In this document: piece after piece, positions 1 through 5,580 of the stretch
How positions within the stretch are numbered: the stretch's first letter is position 1
How the letters are laid out: every line of letters starts with the position of its first letter
Assembly: GCA_022792755.1 (NCBI GenBank)
Contig: JAAWBP010000048.1
Span: 1-7,142, forward strand
Reading direction: 5' to 3'
Source: Oscillospiraceae bacterium
GTDB taxonomy: Bacteria; Bacillota; Clostridia; Oscillospirales; Ruminococcaceae
Length of the DNA stretch: 7,142 bases
Program-made: the position numbers and the translations under genes
Notes under the pieces: model-generated
The model's database searches: none
What the model saw: the letters and a program-made list of their open reading frames with translations, nothing else
Told to the model about the DNA's origin: nothing

Positions 1-7
1 AACCCCA

Positions 8-57
8 CCCGCAGACGCAATCAGAGATTGCTGGCGGGTACCCGGGAACCTTGTTCC
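8..57. repeat. two consecutive hairpins at the window's left edge
   Basis: Two dyads lie side by side. The first has an outer CCCGC (8-12)/GCGGG (34-38) and an inner GCAATC (17-22)/GATTGC (26-31) closing an AGA loop. The second is GGAAC (45-49)/GTTCC (53-57) with a CTT loop. No reading frame with a ribosome binding site covers them. They could be the 3' untranslated end of a gene to the left, or a diverged member of the intergenic repeats found further right. The sequence does not decide between these. Confidence 0.45.
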
Positions 58-60
58 ATG

Positions 61-89
61 CAAAACCGCGGCTGTACGCGGTTTTGTCG
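61..89 (+). terminator. probable intrinsic terminator of an upstream gene
   Basis: A perfect 10-bp stem, CAAAACCGCG (61-70)/CGCGGTTTTG (77-86), closes a 6-nt loop (71-76). The GC core is flanked by an A run on the left and TTTTGT on the right, which is the layout of a rho-independent terminator. The stem is symmetrical, so it could also act on minus-strand transcripts. It lies just left of the ilvE promoter and would insulate that promoter from a gene outside the window. Confidence 0.5.
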
Positions 90-108
90 TAGGCGCCTCG
101 CGCAATCA

Positions 109-117
109 TGGTATAAT
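109..117 (+). promoter_or_regulatory. extended -10 promoter for ilvE
   Basis: TATAAT at 112-117 matches the sigma-A -10 consensus perfectly. It is preceded by TG at 109-110, giving an extended -10 (TGnTATAAT), which often compensates for a poor -35. No good -35 is seen at 16-18 bp spacing. Transcription would begin near 124 and leave a leader of about 120 nt before the ilvE start codon. Confidence 0.6.
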
Positions 118-123
118 AGAAAT

Positions 124-243
124 CCACAAAATTTTAGGCGTTTTTTCGGCGAAAAGCACTGTCGCTTTTCCTCCCTTCCGCAGCGCGGGGGGATCCCTCC
201 TCCGAGAGGCCGCCGGGGAGCGCGATTGTAAGGAAGTGCTGGA
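124..243 (+). promoter_or_regulatory. ilvE 5' leader with competing stems
   Basis: This gene-free leader contains a perfect 7-bp stem GAAAAGC (151-157)/GCTTTTC (164-170). It also contains AGCACT (155-160), which is complementary to AGTGCT (235-240) between the Shine-Dalgarno AAGGA (230-234) and the start codon, so the two pairings exclude each other. A GGGATCCC palindrome (190-197) and a small CCTC/GAGG hairpin (199-209) lie between. No T-box signature is visible. A regulatory role is inference only. Confidence 0.35.
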
Positions 244-1320
244 ATGAGCAACATCAACATCAAAATCACAAAGACAACCTGTCCGAAACAAAAGCCGACA
301 GACGAGACCAAGCTGGGGTTTGGCCATATTTTTACCGACCACATGTTCGTCATGGACTGGAGCAAAGAAGAAGGCTGGCACGACGCGCAGATCGTCCCCT
401 ATGGGCCGATCGAGCTCGACCCCTCCTGCTCGACCCTCCACTACTCCCAGACCATCTTCGAGGGCTTGAAGGCCTACCGCACCGCCGACGGGGCGATTCA
501 GCTGTTCCGCCCGCAGGAAAATTTCAAGCGGCTCAACAGCTCCAACGAGCGGATGTGCATCCCGACGGTCGATGAGGACTTCATGCTGGAAGCCCTCAAA
601 ACCCTGGTCGAGCTCGACAGGGACTGGGTGCCCCACAGTGAAGGCGCATCCCTCTATATCCGCCCCTTCGTCTTCGCAACCGAGCCTTTCCTCGGGGTTC
701 ACCCCTCCTCGAGCTATAAGCTCATGATTATCCTCTCCCCGTCGGGCGCTTACTATGCGACCGGCTTAAATCCGGTCAGCATCTTTGTGGAGGGCAGCTA
801 TGTCCGCGCCGTCCGGGGCGGCACCGGCGAGGTCAAGGCGGGGGCGAACTACGCTGTCTCCCTCAAGGCGCAGGAGGCCGCCGGGAAAGAGGGCTACTCC
901 CAGGTGCTCTGGCTCGACGGGGTGGAGCAGAAGTACATCGAGGAAGTCGGCGCGATGAACGTCTTCTTCGTCCTGGGCGACGAGATCGTCACCCCGAAGC
1001 TCCACGGCTCTGTCCTGCCCGGCATCACCCGGAAGTCCAGCGTCCAGCTCCTCAAGGATTGGGGCTATAAGGTCTCGGAGCGGATGCTTTCGATCGATGA
1101 GCTGGTCGACGCTTACAAGGCGGGGAACCTCAAAGAGGCGTTCGGCACCGGCACCGCGGCGGTGATCTCCCCCATCGGCGCGCTCAAATACGGCGATCTC
1201 GAGATGGAGATCAACGGCAACAAGATCGGCGAGATTTCCCAGCGGCTATACGACGAGCTGACCGGGATCCAGTGGGGCCGCGTCCCAGACGAGCGCGGCT
1301 GGATCGTCAAGGTCTGCTAG
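244..1320 (+). CDS. ilvE: branched-chain-amino-acid aminotransferase
   Basis: This cytosolic PLP enzyme of fold type IV (class IV aminotransferases) interconverts leucine, isoleucine and valine with their 2-oxo acids, using glutamate/2-oxoglutarate. The 358 residues are the usual length of the longer bacterial BCAT group. Visible landmarks are HYSQTIFEGLKAYR (66-79), YIRPF (138-142), the probable Schiff-base lysine K198 in GEVKAGANYA, the family signature EVGAMN (234-239), SVLPGITR (256-263) and the phosphate-binding GTGTAAVISP (301-310). The start is supported by AAGGA at 230-234 with 9-nt spacing. The next gene begins one base after the stop codon, so the two are probably co-transcribed. 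Neither other ilv genes nor a T-box are seen in the window, which suggests a stand-alone transaminase serving synthesis or degradation. Confidence 0.95.
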   Translation: MSNINIKITKTTCPKQKPTDETKLGFGHIFTDHMFVMDWSKEEGWHDAQIVPYGPIELDPSCSTLHYSQTIFEGLKAYRTADGAIQLFRPQENFKRLNSSNERMCIPTVDEDFMLEALKTLVELDRDWVPHSEGASLYIRPFVFATEPFLGVHPSSSYKLMIILSPSGAYYATGLNPVSIFVEGSYVRAVRGGTGEVKAGANYAVSLKAQEAAGKEGYSQVLWLDGVEQKYIEEVGAMNVFFVLGDEIVTPKLHGSVLPGITRKSSVQLLKDWGYKVSERMLSIDELVDAYKAGNLKEAFGTGTAAVISPIGALKYGDLEMEINGNKIGEISQRLYDELTGIQWGRVPDERGWIVKVC

Positions 1321-1321
1321 G

Positions 1322-2221
1322 TTGCGGATCCTCTTCTACCAGGTGGAAAAACGGCAGGGCGGGATGACCGCGGCCGGCTATCTCAAACACTGCCACGGCT
1401 GTTCCAGGCGGATGATCACCCGCCTCAAGCAGGGCCGTGGCAGTCTTGCTGTCAATGGGAGGCTGCTCGAGCGCCTGACGGAACGGCTGGCCGCGGGCGA
1501 TCTCCTGGAGCTGCGGCTTGAGCCGGAACCCCTTTCCTTTTTCCCGAACCCCGCCCTCGCGGTTCCCCCCCTTTATGAGGACGAGGATATCGCCGTCTTT
1601 TCAAAGCCCGCCGGGATGCCGGTTCACCCCTCCCACCTCCATCGGGAGGACACCCTCGCCAACTTTTTTGCGGCCCGCTGTATCGAAACGGGGGAGCAGG
1701 CGGGCTTCCACCCCCTCAACCGGCTGGACCGGGATACCTCGGGACTCTGTCTTATCGCGAAGCATCCGCTGGCGGCGGACCGGCTGGCGGAGCGGGTGGA
1801 GAAGCGGTATTACGCGGTGGCGGAGGGGATGGTCGATCCCCCGGAAGGAACCCTTTCCTTCCCCATCGCGCGGGCTGAGGGGAGCATCATCCTCCGCCGG
1901 GTCAGCCCAGACGGGAAGCCCGCCGTCACCCATTATCGGACGCTTATGCAGGGGAACGGGCACACCCTCCTCGAAATCCGGCTGGAGACCGGCCGAACCC
2001 ATCAGATCCGGGTGCATTTCTCCCACATCGGGCATCCTCTCGCCGGGGATGAGCTCTACGGCGGCAGCCGCCTTTTGATCCCCCGGCAGGCGCTCCACTG
2101 CGGGGAGCTGCGTTTTCCTCATCCCATCAGCGGGGAGGCGCTCTCCTTTTCCGCGCCGGTTCCGGAGGAGATGCGCCGCCTTCTCCGTCCGGTCGCCCCG
2201 CCTTTTAGTGAAACTCCATAA
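1322..2221 (+). CDS. RluA-family pseudouridine synthase
   Basis: This enzyme converts a specific uridine in rRNA or tRNA to pseudouridine. The 299 residues show an S4-like RNA-binding N-terminus (about 14-68) followed by the catalytic domain. Within that domain are KPAGMPVHPS (95-104), the catalytic motif NRLDRDTSG (133-141) with D136 as the expected nucleophile, ETGRTHQIRVH (222-232) and a C-terminal LHC (258-260). The usual histidine of HRLD is asparagine here. The start is TTG one base after the ilvE stop, with AAGGT (1309-1313) inside ilvE as its binding site, so translational coupling is likely; the first in-frame ATG (1364) would cut into the N-terminal domain. RluA paralogues differ in target, so the modified position cannot be named. 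Confidence 0.9.
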   Translation: MRILFYQVEKRQGGMTAAGYLKHCHGCSRRMITRLKQGRGSLAVNGRLLERLTERLAAGDLLELRLEPEPLSFFPNPALAVPPLYEDEDIAVFSKPAGMPVHPSHLHREDTLANFFAARCIETGEQAGFHPLNRLDRDTSGLCLIAKHPLAADRLAERVEKRYYAVAEGMVDPPEGTLSFPIARAEGSIILRRVSPDGKPAVTHYRTLMQGNGHTLLEIRLETGRTHQIRVHFSHIGHPLAGDELYGGSRLLIPRQALHCGELRFPHPISGEALSFSAPVPEEMRRLLRPVAPPFSETP

Positions 2222-2249
2222 AAGAGGGGGCGCATTTTCTCCCTTTTTT
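2220..2249 (+). terminator. intrinsic terminator after the ilvE-rluA unit
   Basis: AAAAGAGGGGG (2220-2230) pairs with CTCCCTTTTTT (2239-2249) across an 8-nt loop, giving 11 pairs including two G-U. The six-T run lies at the 3' side, and the hairpin overlaps the stop codon of the pseudouridine synthase. It separates this unit from the transporter genes. Confidence 0.6.
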
Positions 2250-2304
2250 GCAAAAATGAATATTTATAAGAAATTATGAATATTTTTGCAAAAATGTATT
2301 GCAA
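2250..2304 (+). promoter_or_regulatory. candidate ArgR/AhrC operator cluster
   Basis: ATGAATATTT occurs twice (2256-2265 and 2276-2285), exactly 20 bp apart. The second copy extends to ATGAATATTTTTGCAAA (2276-2292), which fits the remembered Bacillus AhrC/ArgR box (ATGAATAAAAATKCAAK, central bases A or T) apart from the last base. A 14-bp direct repeat TTTTTGCAAAAATG (2245-2258, 2283-2296) and an inverted repeat TGCAA-N7-TTGCA (2287-2303) overlap the boxes and the candidate -35. Tandem boxes about two helical turns apart are typical for hexameric ArgR. The first box is only a good half-site. Confidence 0.5.
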
Positions 2305-2327
2305 ATCAAAATAAAGTATGTTAAAGT
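2299..2327 (+). promoter_or_regulatory. candidate promoter of the amino-acid transporter operon
   Basis: TTGCAA (2299-2304) and TAAAGT (2322-2327) are separated by 17 bp in a strongly AT-rich stretch between a terminator and the binding-protein gene. Both elements are imperfect. Transcription would start near 2334, leaving a structured leader of about 105 nt. The -35 overlaps the inverted repeat of the ArgR-like region, which would allow repression by occlusion. Confidence 0.45.
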
Positions 2328-2342
2328 AAAAACAACAAAATT

Positions 2343-2408
2343 GGAACGGCTTCCCGGCCTTTACAGGCTATGCCGTTTCAGGCGGCGGGAAGGCGGAAGC
2401 GCCTTCCC
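2343..2408 (+). promoter_or_regulatory. structured leader of the binding-protein mRNA
   Basis: Two hairpins are visible. The first pairs GGAACGGC (2343-2350) with GCCGTTTC (2372-2379) over an inner GCCT/AGGC stem (2357-2368). The second is a perfect 9-bp stem GGGAAGGCG (2387-2395)/CGCCTTCCC (2400-2408) with a GAAG loop. CTTCCCG (2350-2356) can instead pair with CGGGAAG (2386-2392), opening both. No U-run follows. The Shine-Dalgarno (2426-2430) lies downstream and outside the stems, so mRNA stabilisation is as likely as regulation. Confidence 0.4.
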
Positions 2409-2439
2409 TGCAAACTAAAAAGTATGGAGGAAATCTCAA

Positions 2440-3270
2440 ATGAAGCTTGTAAAGAAAATCCTTGCGGCGGTTCTCGCGCTGGGGATGAGCAGCGTCCTGC
2501 TGGCCGGCTGCAGCGACGGGGCCGGGAACCAGTCTGTCGCGAAAATCAAAGAGTCCGGTGAAATCGTCATGTACACCAACGCGGCCTTTGCCCCCTTTGA
2601 GTATGTCGACGGGCAGGACGTCAAGGGCGTCGACGTCGAAATCGCCCTCGAAATTGCGAAGGAGCTCGGCGTGGAGCTGAAGGTCAAGGATGTAAAATTC
2701 GACAGCATCGTCCCGGGGATCGAGAGCGGGAAGGCCGCTTTCGGCGCTGCCGGCATCACCATCACCGAAGACCGGAAGAAATCGGTTGACTTCTCGATCG
2801 AGTACTACACCTCCGTCCAGTACATCATCTGCAAAGAGGACGCTGATTTCGCCAAAACCGAAGACCTTGCCGGCAAGGCCATTGGGGTGCAGCTCGGCAC
2901 CACCGGCGACTTCCTCATCAGTGACGCGATCGACGGAACCGAGGATGAAGAAACCAAAGAGCACGTCAAAGGCGTTCTCGAAGGGTCGGGCGCCAGCTGC
3001 AAGCAGTATGCCAACGCCATCGAAGCCTCCCAGGACCTGATGAACGGGCGGATCGATGCGGTCGTCATCGACAAGCTTCCGGCGGAGTCCATTGTAAACA
3101 ACAACAGCGGCCTGAAATGCGTCAAGCTTGAGGACGCCGAGCCGGAAGCCTACGGCATCTGCGTTTCCAAGGGGAACGAGGAGCTCCTCAAGGTGATCGA
3201 CGAAGTTTTAAACCGGCTGATTTCGGAAGGGAAGATCGACTCCTTCGTTCTGGCCCATTCCAACGCCTAA
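2440..3270 (+). CDS. polar amino-acid ABC transporter substrate-binding lipoprotein
   Basis: This is the extracytoplasmic receptor of an amino-acid importer (solute-binding protein family 3), anchored to the outer face of the membrane by a lipid. The signal peptide ends in the lipobox LAGC (21-24), so C24 is the predicted modified residue. The mature domain shows FAPFEYVDG (50-58), GVDVEIA (63-69), AGITITEDR (104-112) with R112 as the probable carboxylate ligand, QLGTTGD (151-157), and DAVVID (206-211) near the expected amine-binding aspartate. The 276-residue length is normal. GGAGG (2426-2430) stands 9 nt before the ATG. The permease and ATPase follow. Substrate cannot be read reliably; ArgR-like boxes upstream hint at arginine or another basic amino acid, but cystine or glutamine remain possible. 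Confidence 0.92.
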   Translation: MKLVKKILAAVLALGMSSVLLAGCSDGAGNQSVAKIKESGEIVMYTNAAFAPFEYVDGQDVKGVDVEIALEIAKELGVELKVKDVKFDSIVPGIESGKAAFGAAGITITEDRKKSVDFSIEYYTSVQYIICKEDADFAKTEDLAGKAIGVQLGTTGDFLISDAIDGTEDEETKEHVKGVLEGSGASCKQYANAIEASQDLMNGRIDAVVIDKLPAESIVNNNSGLKCVKLEDAEPEAYGICVSKGNEELLKVIDEVLNRLISEGKIDSFVLAHSNA

Positions 3271-3279
3271 GCCCCAAAA

Positions 3280-3336
3280 AGCCGCCGAACGGCTGAAATA
3301 ACAAACGCACGCCCAGTGGATTGCATTCGCTGGGCG
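3280..3336 (+). terminator. hairpins after the binding-protein gene, possible attenuator
   Basis: A small stem AGCCG (3280-3284)/CGGCT (3290-3294) is followed by a stronger one, CGCCCAGTG (3310-3318)/CGCTGGGCG (3328-3336), with nine pairs including one G-U. The T-rich GTTGTGTTATTATTCT comes next but is not a clean U-run. Such a site is expected where a binding protein is made in excess of its permease and ATPase. Full termination is not certain. Confidence 0.4.
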
Positions 3337-3349
3337 GTTGTGTTATTAT
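3321..3349 (+). promoter_or_regulatory. candidate internal promoter before the permease
   Basis: TTGCAT (3321-3326) and TATTAT (3344-3349) are separated by exactly 17 bp. The -10 matches five of six consensus bases and the -35 only three. The -35 sits in the loop of the preceding hairpin. It would start transcription near 3356 and give the permease and ATPase a source of RNA independent of the binding protein. Confidence 0.35.
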
Positions 3350-3355
3350 TCTACT

Positions 3356-3485
3356 GGAGCGGGTGAAACGCCCGGGAGGGAACCGTTTCACGGCGTTTTC
3401 AGGAAGGAGCCCGCCGGGCGGCGCCCGAACGGGACAGGCCCTCCGGCTTCCCATCCTCTTTCAATGCGAAAGGATTTGTGATACT
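3356..3485 (+). promoter_or_regulatory. foldable leader in front of the permease
   Basis: The stretch has no convincing gene. GTGAAACG (3363-3370) pairs perfectly with CGTTTCAC (3384-3391). The overlapping GAAACGCC (3365-3372) can instead pair with GGCGTTTTC (3392-3400) with one bulge, so the two folds compete. A GC-rich segment (3408-3441) can fold further. The Shine-Dalgarno AAAGGA (3469-3474) lies outside these stems. It does not match any riboswitch class I recognise. Confidence 0.3.
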
Positions 3486-4205
3486 ATGCCAATTCTCCCT
3501 CTCAGCATCTTCGACGATCTGGCGGGTAACTTTTACGCGACCTTCATCGAGAAAGACCGGTATATGCTCTTTCTCCAGGGGTTGGGGAACACCCTGCTCA
3601 TCACCCTGTTCGCCACCCTTTTGGGGATCGCCATCGGGCTGGTCGTCGCCATCATCAAGGTCTACTGCGCCCAGACAGGACGGCTGAAGATCGCAAACGC
3701 CGTCTGTACGGCCTATGTGGCGGTGATCCGCGGCACCCCGATGGTGCTCCAGCTTTTGATTATGTACTACCTGGTCTTCGCCGCCTTTCCGGACGAGATG
3801 ACCCTCTTGATCGCCATCCTCTCCTTCGGGATCAACTCCGGCGCCTATGTCTCGGAGATTGTCCGGGGCGGGATCCTGGCGGTCGACCGCGGGCAGCTGG
3901 AGGCCGGGCGCTCTTTGGGCTTGACCCAGGGGCAGACGATGAAGAGCATCATCCTGCCGCAGGCGGTCAAGAGCATCCTGCCGGCGCTCGGGAACGAGTT
4001 CATCACCCTGCTCAAAGAAACCTCGATTGTCGGGTACATCACGATTGTCGACCTCACCCGGGCCGGCGACATCGTCCGCAGCCGCACCTTCGACGCGTTT
4101 TTCTCCTTAATCTCAGTCGCGGTGGTCTATTTTATCCTGGTCATGGGGATCAGCTGGCTTTTGAAAAAGGCCGAAAGGAGGCTGGCAAAGAGTGATCGAC
4201 GTTAA
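3486..4205 (+). CDS. polar amino-acid ABC transporter permease (HisM/GlnP type)
   Basis: This is the membrane channel subunit of the importer, probably working as a homodimer because no second permease is present. The 239 residues show a hydrophobic N-terminal segment (about 29-58), further membrane segments (about 73-98, 104-125, 205-226), IRGTPMVLQLL (81-91) typical of the HisM family, and the cytoplasmic EAA loop starting at E139 (EAGRSLGL) and ending in ILPQA (156-160), which docks on the ATPase. The frame is open from 3321, but ATG 3486 is chosen because AAAGGA (3469-3474) precedes it and the extra N-terminal 55 residues are charged, proline-rich and unlike the family. The gene overlaps the ATPase gene by 14 bases. 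Confidence 0.92.
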   Translation: MPILPLSIFDDLAGNFYATFIEKDRYMLFLQGLGNTLLITLFATLLGIAIGLVVAIIKVYCAQTGRLKIANAVCTAYVAVIRGTPMVLQLLIMYYLVFAAFPDEMTLLIAILSFGINSGAYVSEIVRGGILAVDRGQLEAGRSLGLTQGQTMKSIILPQAVKSILPALGNEFITLLKETSIVGYITIVDLTRAGDIVRSRTFDAFFSLISVAVVYFILVMGISWLLKKAERRLAKSDRR

Positions 4206-4914
4206 AAACCTCTCCAAATCCTTCGGGGACCACCTGGTTCTCAACAACATCACGGAAAAGATCGAAAAAGGGGAAAAGGTGGTTATCATCGGGCCGTCCG
4301 GTTCGGGGAAATCCACCTTCCTGCGCTGCCTCAACCTCCTCGAAACCCCCTCTTCGGGGGAGATCTGGTTCGAGGGGAAGATGATCAACGCCCCCAAGAC
4401 AAACGTAAATAAACTCCGGCAGAAGATGGGGATGGTCTTCCAGCACTTCAACCTCTTCCCCCACCTGACCGTGATGCAGAACATCACCCTCGCCCCGGTC
4501 AAGCTCAAGCTCCAGACCAAGGAGGAGGCGGAGGAAAACGCCCTCCGGCTGCTGGAGCGGATCGGGCTCAGAGACAAGGCGGGGGTCTTCCCCTCGATGA
4601 TCTCGGGCGGCCAGAAGCAGCGGATCGCGATTGTCCGCGCCCTCGCCATGAACCCGGATGTGATGCTCTTCGACGAGCCGACCTCCGCCCTCGACCCGGA
4701 GATGGTCGGCGAGGTGCTCGAGCTTATGAAGGAACTCGCGGAAGAGGGGATGACCATGGTGGTCGTCACCCACGAGATGGGCTTTGCCCGCGAAGTGGCG
4801 ACAAGGGTGCTCTTTATGGACGAGGGGGTCATTATGGAGCAGAACACCCCGCAGGAATTCTTTGAACACCCGCAGAATCCGCGGTTGAAAGATTTCCTTT
4901 CCAAAGTGCTTTGA
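4192..4914 (+). CDS. polar amino-acid ABC transporter ATP-binding protein (GlnQ type)
   Basis: This cytosolic ATPase powers the importer. The 240 residues are full length for the GlnQ/HisP family. Walker A is GPSGSGKS (34-41), the Q-loop glutamine is Q84 in VFQHFNLFPH, the ABC signature is ISGGQKQR (137-144), Walker B is VMLFDEPTSALD (157-168) and the switch histidine is H194 in VVTHEMGFA. The signature has I for the usual L and IVRAL for IARAL, both conservative. The start is GTG, preceded by AAAGGAGG (4174-4181) inside the permease gene, and the 14-base overlap implies coupled translation. No dedicated second permease follows, so the transporter is complete as one binding protein, one permease and one ATPase. 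Confidence 0.95.
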   Translation: MIDVKNLSKSFGDHLVLNNITEKIEKGEKVVIIGPSGSGKSTFLRCLNLLETPSSGEIWFEGKMINAPKTNVNKLRQKMGMVFQHFNLFPHLTVMQNITLAPVKLKLQTKEEAEENALRLLERIGLRDKAGVFPSMISGGQKQRIAIVRALAMNPDVMLFDEPTSALDPEMVGEVLELMKELAEEGMTMVVVTHEMGFAREVATRVLFMDEGVIMEQNTPQEFFEHPQNPRLKDFLSKVL

Positions 4915-4943
4915 TTTTTGCCCGGCGGCAAAAAATATAGAAT
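4911..4943 (+). promoter_or_regulatory. weak candidate promoter for luxS
   Basis: TTGATT (4911-4916) with TATAGA (4936-4941) at 19 bp, or TAGAAT (4938-4943) with no good -35, are the only sigma-A-like elements in the 87-nt gap. They overlap the hairpin behind the ATPase gene. luxS may equally be transcribed by read-through from the transporter genes. Confidence 0.25.
4915..4934. other. A/T-flanked hairpin after the ATPase gene
   Basis: TTTTTGCC (4915-4922) pairs with GGCAAAAA (4927-4934) around a CGGC loop, starting directly after the stop codon. On either strand the T run is on the 5' side of the GC stem, so this is not a standard intrinsic terminator. It may mark the 3' end of the transporter mRNA weakly, leaving read-through into luxS possible. 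Confidence 0.35.
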
Positions 4944-4958
4944 CTAGAAAGAAAGGGC

Positions 4959-4988
4959 CGGTACCGGCTGAAAAGCTGAGCGGTACCG
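4959..4988 (+). promoter_or_regulatory. compact hairpin abutting the luxS ribosome binding site
   Basis: CGGTACCG (4959-4966) pairs with CGGTACCG (4981-4988), each arm also being self-complementary. Inside, GCT (4967-4969) pairs with AGC (4974-4976) closing a GAAA tetraloop, and TGAG (4977-4980) forms a one-sided bulge. The stem ends two bases before the Shine-Dalgarno AAGGTG (4990-4995), a position suited to controlling translation start. No known riboswitch class is recognised. Confidence 0.45.
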
Positions 4989-5001
4989 CAAGGTGAACAG
5001 G

Positions 5002-5469
5002 ATGGAAAAGATTGCTAGTTTTACCGTAGACCACGACAAGCTCAAGCTGGGGATGTACACCTCCCGGATCGACGGCGACGTCACCACCTACGACATCCGG
5101 ATGAAGCGCCCCAACCAGGGGGATTACCTCGACGTCCCGGCCATGCACACCATCGAGCACCTCTTTGCGACCTACGCCCGGAATTCCGAGTGGAGCGACG
5201 GGGTGATCTATGTGGGGCCGATGGGCTGCCGCACCGGCTTCTACCTGCTGACCCGGAACGTCCCGGAGGAGGCCGCGATCAAGCTCACCTACGACGCGTT
5301 CCGCTTCATCGAAGGGTTCGAGGGGGAGATCCCGGGGACTGCCAGCTCGAAGGAGTGCGGGAACTACAAGGAGCACAACCTCGCCAAGGCCAAGGAAGAG
5401 GTTGCGGAGATCACCGAAATCTTAAAGGACTACTCGGTCAAGTACCTCTCCTACGACTGCGACCGCTGA
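5002..5469 (+). CDS. luxS: S-ribosylhomocysteine lyase (AI-2 synthase)
   Basis: This cytosolic metalloenzyme splits S-ribosylhomocysteine into homocysteine and 4,5-dihydroxy-2,3-pentanedione, the precursor of the signal AI-2. It thereby recycles S-adenosylhomocysteine from methylation reactions. All key residues are present: the metal ligands H49 and H53 with E52 between them (HTIEH), C76 in GPMGCRTGF (catalytic cysteine, Cys84 of Bacillus LuxS) and C119 in SSKECGNY as third metal ligand. From ATG 5002 the protein has 155 residues, the normal length. A GTG at 4993 is open in frame but lies inside the Shine-Dalgarno AAGGTG (4990-4995), and LuxS proteins usually begin MxKIxSFxVDH, so 5002 is chosen. 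The partner nucleosidase gene (mtn/pfs) is not in the window. Confidence 0.96.
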   Translation: MEKIASFTVDHDKLKLGMYTSRIDGDVTTYDIRMKRPNQGDYLDVPAMHTIEHLFATYARNSEWSDGVIYVGPMGCRTGFYLLTRNVPEEAAIKLTYDAFRFIEGFEGEIPGTASSKECGNYKEHNLAKAKEEVAEITEILKDYSVKYLSYDCDR

Positions 5470-5477
5470 TCGCCCGT

Positions 5478-5494
5478 GACTGGGCCGGACAGTC
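5478..5494. repeat. small hairpin after luxS
   Basis: GACTG (5478-5482) pairs with CAGTC (5490-5494) across GGCCGGA. It lies between the luxS stop codon and the first intergenic repeat and lacks a U-run, so it is not a convincing terminator. Confidence 0.3.
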
Positions 5495-5496
5495 GC

Positions 5497-5569
5497 GGCG
5501 GGGAGCCCCCGCTGGCAGACGCGATCCGCAGGCAGTACAAACCTAACAAGTCCGTAACCCGCGGGATAC
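5497..5569 (+). repeat. intergenic structured repeat, copy A
   Basis: The copy consists of a 6-bp hairpin GCGGGG-AGC-CCCCGC (5498-5512), a 7-nt linker (5513-5519) and a core (5520-5569) that begins CGCGATCC and ends around GTAACCCGCGGGAT. By hand alignment the core is about three quarters identical to copy C and has the same linker length as copies B and C. No ORF with a ribosome binding site runs through it. It could be a mobile repeat or part of a structured RNA. Confidence 0.7.
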
Positions 5570-5580
5570 ATCCGCCCTGA

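Noticed and set aside
118..243. T-box riboswitch before ilvE
   Set aside because: No AGGGTGGNACCGCG-like motif or terminator/antiterminator pair is visible.
106..702. 198-codon minus-strand open frame over the start of ilvE
   Set aside because: It is a shadow of ilvE codons with no recognisable domain.
3321..3485. N-terminal extension of the permease from ATG 3321
   Set aside because: The 55 extra residues are charged and unlike HisM proteins. There is no ribosome binding site at 3321, while one precedes ATG 3486.
4935..5001. SAM or SAH riboswitch before luxS
   Set aside because: The region is too short for SAM-I and shows none of the conserved cores of the SAM or SAH classes I can recall. 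Kept only as an unnamed hairpin.
4993..5001. GTG 4993 as the luxS start
   Set aside because: It would fall within the best Shine-Dalgarno and add MNR to a family N-terminus that normally begins at the following methionine.
4150..5376. 408-codon open frame on the minus strand across the ATPase and luxS genes
   Set aside because: It is antisense to two genes with complete family motifs and its composition (His, Pro, Asp and Gly rich) is typical of the complement of GC-rich coding DNA. It spans two unrelated genes.
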